From Diaphorobacter sp. HDW4B (GTDB taxonomy: Bacteria; Pseudomonadota; Gammaproteobacteria; Burkholderiales; Burkholderiaceae_C), in assembly GCF_011305535.1 (NCBI RefSeq), contig NZ_CP049905.1, forward strand, positions 124,001 to 188,000: 64,000 bases of DNA, written 5' to 3'. Shown here in pieces: positions 60,023-64,000 of this stretch; position 1 is the stretch's first letter, and each line of letters starts with the position of its first letter. The notes beneath the pieces were generated by a model that saw only the letters and a program-made list of their open reading frames with translations, was not told the DNA's origin and made no database searches. A program made the translations under genes and the position numbers.

Positions 60023-60994
60023 TTACTTGCTACTCAAATTCAAAGAATTGAGAGTTGGCCCCCAAGCCGCCGTGTCCCGCTTGGTAACCTCCATCACCTG
60101 CGAAGCAGGCCCAGCCATCGGAATCACCATCATGGTCTTCAGCTTTTCCTGCACCTCAGGGCTGTTGTGGAACGCCTTCGTAGCTTCATTCAGCTTGTTG
60201 ATGATCGCCACAGGCGTACCGGACTTCGCAACAATCCCGCTCCAACCCATGTAATCAAAGTCCTTCACCCCCAGCTCGTTCGCGGCAGGCACGTCAGGCA
60301 GCTCGGCGAGGCGCTTGGGCGCCAGCACGACCAGCGGCACGATCTTCTTCGCCTTGATGTGCGGAAGCGCCGTGCCCACCACCGGGCCCATCACCTGCGT
60401 CTGGCCGCCAATGGTGGCCATCACGCCGTCGGGCTCTCCCTTGAAAGGCACGTGCACCATCGAGATACCCAGCTTCTTCTGCAGCAATTCGACCGCCAGT
60501 TGCGTGGAATTGCCCAAGCCTGCCGATGCGAAATTAAGTTTGTCCGGATGCGCCTTGGCGTACTTGGCCAGATCGTCGAGCGACTTGAAACCGGTTTCAG
60601 GATTGGCCACCAGCACGAACGGCACCGTCGTCAGCATGCCGACGCCGGTGAAGTCCTTTTCGGGGTCGTAGGGCAGTGGCTTGTAGGTGAACTTGTTGAG
60701 CACCATCTGCGAGACGCCGCCGAACATCAGTGTGTAGCCATCGGCTGGCTGGGCCAGCGCTTGCTGGGCAGCGATGCTGCCGCCAATCGCTTTACCTGCA
60801 TGCTCGGCCCACAGGCGCGCCACAGTGTCGGAGCTGCCGCCCGCCTGTTGCGAGACGATCAGGCGGATCGGGCGATTCGGGTAGCCATTGCTGCCTGCGG
60901 CGGCGTCCTGCGCGAATGCGGCTGGGGCTTGCGCCATCACGCCTACGGTCAAAGCGGACGCCATGATTTTGGCGATGCAGAAAGTTTTCTTCAT
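60023..60994 (-). CDS. Bug/TctC-family tripartite tricarboxylate transporter binding protein, with a missing loop
   Basis: 323 residues from ATG at 60994. Signal peptide KIMASALTVGVMAQAPAAFAQ. Mature start YPNRPIRLIVSQQAGGSSDTVAR is the family N-terminus; later strings are LNFASAGLGNSTQLAVELL and VPFKGEPDGVMATIGGQTQ. The segment normally reading like VVVENRPGAGG is absent: EHAGKAIGGS runs directly into IAAQQALAQPADGYTL, an in-frame loss of about a dozen residues. In BugD/BugE that loop contributes to the carboxylate site. No TctA/TctB genes are adjacent. Binding may be altered or lost. Divergent from a LysR gene that probably controls it. Confidence 0.88.
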   Translation of the reverse strand: MKKTFCIAKIMASALTVGVMAQAPAAFAQDAAAGSNGYPNRPIRLIVSQQAGGSSDTVARLWAEHAGKAIGGSIAAQQALAQPADGYTLMFGGVSQMVLNKFTYKPLPYDPEKDFTGVGMLTTVPFVLVANPETGFKSLDDLAKYAKAHPDKLNFASAGLGNSTQLAVELLQKKLGISMVHVPFKGEPDGVMATIGGQTQVMGPVVGTALPHIKAKKIVPLVVLAPKRLAELPDVPAANELGVKDFDYMGWSGIVAKSGTPVAIINKLNEATKAFHNSPEVQEKLKTMMVIPMAGPASQVMEVTKRDTAAWGPTLNSLNLSSK

Positions 60995-61109
60995 ACTCAC
61001 AAATCCAGATTGGTTGCCAAGCAGCCCCGCTGCTCCATAAAACGCATTATTTGCGGGACTTGTCTGTTACACCAGTGAATTCACGAGATACATGTATTAG
61101 TATTTCCTC

Positions 61110-62045
61110 ATGATTGAAAAAGACCAGATGGCCTGGGCTCGGCGGCTCAAGGTCAAGCATCTTGAATCGTTTCTTGTGCTTGACGAAGCCGGAACCCTCA
61201 CCGAAGCCGCTGCACGCATGCACATGACGCAGTCCGCCATGTCGCATTGGCTCGCCGATCTGGAAGAGCTCGTCGGCATGCCGCTCGTGATACGCGGGCG
61301 GCGCGTGCAGCTCACGCCCGCAGGTGTGCTCGTCAAGCGGCTGGCGATCAGCGTGATTGGCGACATCTCTCGCACCCACAAGGAACTGGGGGCCGTCGCG
61401 CAAGGCCTCACGGCGCGACTGCAGATCGGCAGCGTGTGGGCTGGCGTGGCACGCGTGATACCGCAGGCCTTGGTGCAGTTTCAGGCACGTTATCCGCACA
61501 TTTCTGTCTACATGTCGGAAAGCCCATTCACGCGCTTGTTGGAAGGATTGGCCAATAAGGAACTCGATCTGGTGGTGGGATCGCTGGATGCGCGAGCGCA
61601 CCGTGACCAGTTGGAGCATCGCGTGCTGTTTGAAGACAACGTGGTGCTGGTCGTCGGCAAGGGCAGCCGCTTCTGGAACAGCAAAGAAAAAGTCGTGCGG
61701 CTTGCCGACCTGCAGCATGACAACTGGATCATGCCTTCCAAAGGAACGCTCACGCGCATTCAGCTCGATACCGCCTTGCTCGATGCCGGCATTTCGTGGC
61801 TGTTGCCCAAGGTGGAAACCGCCGCAATCACCACGCTGCAGGCGCTGATGCAAGCGGGCGACTACATCGGTGTGTGCTCCGAGGCCATGGCGCAGTATCA
61901 GGTGGCGCTGGGCAGCATGAAGATATTGCCGCTCGACACACAGATCCGCTTCGGCCCCGTGGGCGTAGTCTGGAACAAGGACACCAACTCCGAAGCCGTG
62001 AGGCTGTTCGTCGAACACCTCACGGAATCGTCGCTGCAGCGTTAG
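61110..62045 (+). CDS. LysR-family transcriptional regulator
   Basis: 311 residues. Winged helix at the N-terminus: RLKVKHLESFLVLDEAGTLTEAAARMHMTQSAMSHWLADLEELVG. The co-inducer domain begins near 95 with ARLQIGSVWAGVARVIPQAL. It lies divergent from the Bug protein gene, the standard layout for LysR control. A 10-bp palindrome ATACATGTAT at 61088-61097, just before its start, is a possible autoregulatory site. Its stop overlaps by four bases the end of the convergent pyruvate dehydrogenase gene. Inducer unknown, perhaps a carboxylate. Confidence 0.92.
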   Translation: MIEKDQMAWARRLKVKHLESFLVLDEAGTLTEAAARMHMTQSAMSHWLADLEELVGMPLVIRGRRVQLTPAGVLVKRLAISVIGDISRTHKELGAVAQGLTARLQIGSVWAGVARVIPQALVQFQARYPHISVYMSESPFTRLLEGLANKELDLVVGSLDARAHRDQLEHRVLFEDNVVLVVGKGSRFWNSKEKVVRLADLQHDNWIMPSKGTLTRIQLDTALLDAGISWLLPKVETAAITTLQALMQAGDYIGVCSEAMAQYQVALGSMKILPLDTQIRFGPVGVVWNKDTNSEAVRLFVEHLTESSLQR

Positions 62046-64000
62046 CCTTTGGCAGACACCGCTTTGGCCGCGCGAACGATGCTCGCCGCATCCACACCAA
62101 AGAATTCGCGCAGCGCGGCACGCGTGTCGCTGCGGCCAAATCCGTCCGTGCCGAGCGTGAGATACGCGCGACCTGCTGGCGCAAACGCGCGCACGGATTC
62201 GGGCACGGCGCGCACGTAGTCGGTTGCGGCAATCACTGGGCCGTTGGTTTGCGAGAGCAATTGCGCGATCCATGGCTGCTCGCCTCCGCTTTCACCGCTC
62301 AGCATGCGCTGCTCGCACGCTTGCCCATCGCGCGCCAGCTCGCTCCAGCTGGTGATGCTCACCACATCGACTTGCCAGCCTTGTGCGGCCAACTCGGCTG
62401 CAGCCTTGCGCACTTCGGTGAAGATCGCGCCGGAGCCCAGCAAGGTCACGCGCTGGTTCTGCGCGGCCGATGCATCGCCGATGCGCTCGAGCACATAACA
62501 ACCGCGCAGCACGCCCTGCTCCACGCCTTGCGGCAGGTCGGGCTGTGCGTAGTTCTCGTTCATCAGCGTGATGTAGTAGAAGACATCCTTCTGCTCGACC
62601 ATCATCTCGCGCATGCCTGCATCGAGAATCACGGCCAATTCGCCCGCATAAGCCGGATCGTAAGCCTTGCAGTTCGGGATGGTTGCGGCCACGAGATGGC
62701 TGCTGCCGTCCTGATGCTGCAGGCCTTCGCCGCCCAGCGTGGTACGGCCCGAAGTCGCGCCCAGCAGGAAGCCGCGCGCACGTTGATCGGCAGCCGCCCA
62801 GATCGCGTCGCCCACGCGCTGGAAGCCGAACATCGAGTAGTAGATGTAGAACGGCAGCATCGCCATGCCATGCACGCTGTAGCTCGTCGCGGCGGCCGTC
62901 CAACTGGCGATGGCACCGGCTTCGCTGATGCCCTCTTCCAGAATCTGGCCGTCGAGCGCCTCGCGGTAACTCAGCACCGAGCCGATATCTTCGGGCGCGT
63001 ATTGCTGGCCAACGCTGGAGTAAATGCCCACCTGCTTGAACAGATTGGCCATGCCGAAGGTGCGTGCTTCGTCGGCCACGATGGGGACGATGCGCTTGCC
63101 GAGTTGCCCGTCCTTGAGCAAGGTGCCGAGCATGCGCACGAAGGCCATCGTCGTGCTCATTTCCTTGCCATCGGCCTTGAGCGCGAACTGCGCAAACTGC
63201 TCGATCGGCGGCACGGGAACCACATCGCAAGCGGTCTGGCGGCGCGGCAGATAGCCGCCAAGTTGCGTGCGCTTGTCGCGCAGGTACTTCATCTCCGCGC
63301 TGTCTTCTGCGGGTTTGAAAAAGCTCAGATTCGTGGCCTGTTCATCGCTAAGCGGCAGATTGAAGCGGTTGCGGAATTCGATGAGATCGGTCTCGTCGAG
63401 CTTCTTCTGGCTGTGCGTGGTCATCTTGCCCTGACCGGCCGAGCCCATGCCGTAGCCTTTCTTGGTGTGCGCAAGAATCACGGTCGGCTTGCCGCTGGCC
63501 TTGGCCGCTGCGGCGTAGGCTGCGTAGATCTTCACAAGGTCATGCCCGCCGCGCTTCAAGCGATCGATCTGTTCGTCGGTCATGCCTTGCGCCAACGCGA
63601 TGAGTTCCGGGCTCTGGCCGAAGAAATGGTCGCGGTTGTAGCGCCCGTCCTTGGCGGCAAAGGTCTGCATCTGACCATCGACGGTGCTGCCCAATGCACG
63701 TGTCAGCGCACCGGTCAGATCACGCGCGAACAGGCCATCCCAGTCGCTGCCCCACAGCAGCTTGATGACGTTCCAGCCCGCACCAGCAAACAATCTTTCC
63801 AGCTCGTCGATCACGCGGCCATTGCCGCGTACGGGGCCGTCGAGGCGCTGCAGATTGCAGTTGACCACCCACACCAGATTGTCGAGTCCTTCGCGCGCGG
63901 CGAGCGTCAAAGCGCTCATGCTCTCGGGCTCGTCCATCTCGCCATCGCCGAACACGCCCCAGACCTTGCGGCCCGCGCAGTCGAGCAAATTGCGGTGCGT
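62042..64000 (-). CDS. aceE: Pyruvate dehydrogenase E1 component, homodimeric type (N-terminus outside window)
   Basis: 652 codons plus stop are seen; the frame is open through base 64000, so the first ~240 residues are missing. The thiamine diphosphate motif GDGEMDEPES ... CNLQRLDGPV is present near the visible start. It continues with MTTHSQKKLDETDLIEFRNRF, the pyrimidine-domain segment EEGISEAGAIASWTAAATSYS, and FLLGATSGRTTLGGEGLQHQDGSSH. It decarboxylates pyruvate or another 2-oxoacid and passes the acyl group to a dihydrolipoamide transferase. No aceF or lpd follows; the next gene is a convergent LysR regulator. It may be a stand-alone E1 (for example MdeB-like, acting on 2-oxobutyrate). 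Confidence 0.9.
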   Translation of the reverse strand, partial: THRNLLDCAGRKVWGVFGDGEMDEPESMSALTLAAREGLDNLVWVVNCNLQRLDGPVRGNGRVIDELERLFAGAGWNVIKLLWGSDWDGLFARDLTGALTRALGSTVDGQMQTFAAKDGRYNRDHFFGQSPELIALAQGMTDEQIDRLKRGGHDLVKIYAAYAAAAKASGKPTVILAHTKKGYGMGSAGQGKMTTHSQKKLDETDLIEFRNRFNLPLSDEQATNLSFFKPAEDSAEMKYLRDKRTQLGGYLPRRQTACDVVPVPPIEQFAQFALKADGKEMSTTMAFVRMLGTLLKDGQLGKRIVPIVADEARTFGMANLFKQVGIYSSVGQQYAPEDIGSVLSYREALDGQILEEGISEAGAIASWTAAATSYSVHGMAMLPFYIYYSMFGFQRVGDAIWAAADQRARGFLLGATSGRTTLGGEGLQHQDGSSHLVAATIPNCKAYDPAYAGELAVILDAGMREMMVEQKDVFYYITLMNENYAQPDLPQGVEQGVLRGCYVLERIGDASAAQNQRVTLLGSGAIFTEVRKAAAELAAQGWQVDVVSITSWSELARDGQACEQRMLSGESGGEQPWIAQLLSQTNGPVIAATDYVRAVPESVRAFAPAGRAYLTLGTDGFGRSDTRAALREFFGVDAASIVRAAKAVSAKG

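Overview
The window looks like chromosome from a betaproteobacterium of the order Burkholderiales, most likely family Comamonadaceae (Comamonas/Delftia/Acidovorax-like). Reasons: GC-rich coding sequence with strong third-position bias, the gene orders yhbY / rlmE-ftsH-folP-glmM and pstSCAB-phoU-phoB-phoR next to ppx and ppk, a Bug-type (TctC) binding protein beside a LysR regulator, and a homodimeric-type pyruvate dehydrogenase E1. No phage, plasmid, integrase, transposase or CRISPR array was seen. Most of the window is housekeeping; the accessory parts are about 39.5-48.1 kb and 59.4-62 kb.

Layout. 1-3.2 kb: the N-terminal part of an AddB-like protein, then trxA and rho. 3.2-8.7 kb: an intergenic palindromic repeat, then an exporter operon of the yhiI-rbbA-yhhJ type. 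8.8-12.3 kb: ribosomal protein L31 type B, an ArnT-like membrane protein and a MATE transporter. 12.3-19.6 kb: the phosphate operon on the minus strand, read pstS, pstC, pstA, pstB, phoU, phoB, phoR, with a nested palindromic repeat between phoB and phoR. 19.7-26.8 kb: a periplasmic binding protein, exopolyphosphatase, a Lys/Ala/Pro-rich DNA-binding-like protein behind a 25-bp palindrome, SixA, polyphosphate kinase and an OlsB-like acyltransferase. 27-39.3 kb: glmM, folP, ftsH, rlmE, yhbY, a glycosyltransferase-like gene, a DUF4149 protein, greA, carB and carA. 39.5-48.2 kb: bestrophin, a GAF protein, an RcnB-like protein, a large lipoprotein, two tandem LuxR paralogues, a collagen-like protein, a C-terminally anchored surface protein and tRNA-Ser(GCT). 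48.3-57.8 kb: lysC, tilS, accA, an AlkA-like glycosylase, cysS, a TPR protein, two cyclophilins, lpxH and mtfA. 57.8-64 kb: gamma-glutamyltransferase, a 465-bp inverted-repeat region, a Bug binding protein lacking a conserved loop, a LysR regulator and a truncated-by-window pyruvate dehydrogenase E1 gene.

The best-connected biology is phosphate physiology. Three minus-strand promoters (pstS, ppk and the OlsB-like gene) carry PhoB half-sites at 11-bp spacing, followed after exactly 10 bases by a -10-like hexamer. This suggests one PhoB regulon linking phosphate import, polyphosphate storage and synthesis of phosphorus-free ornithine lipids. The least explained material is a family of intergenic palindromic elements (three copies, one carrying a second palindrome inside the first) and a large inverted-repeat region near 59.5-60 kb.
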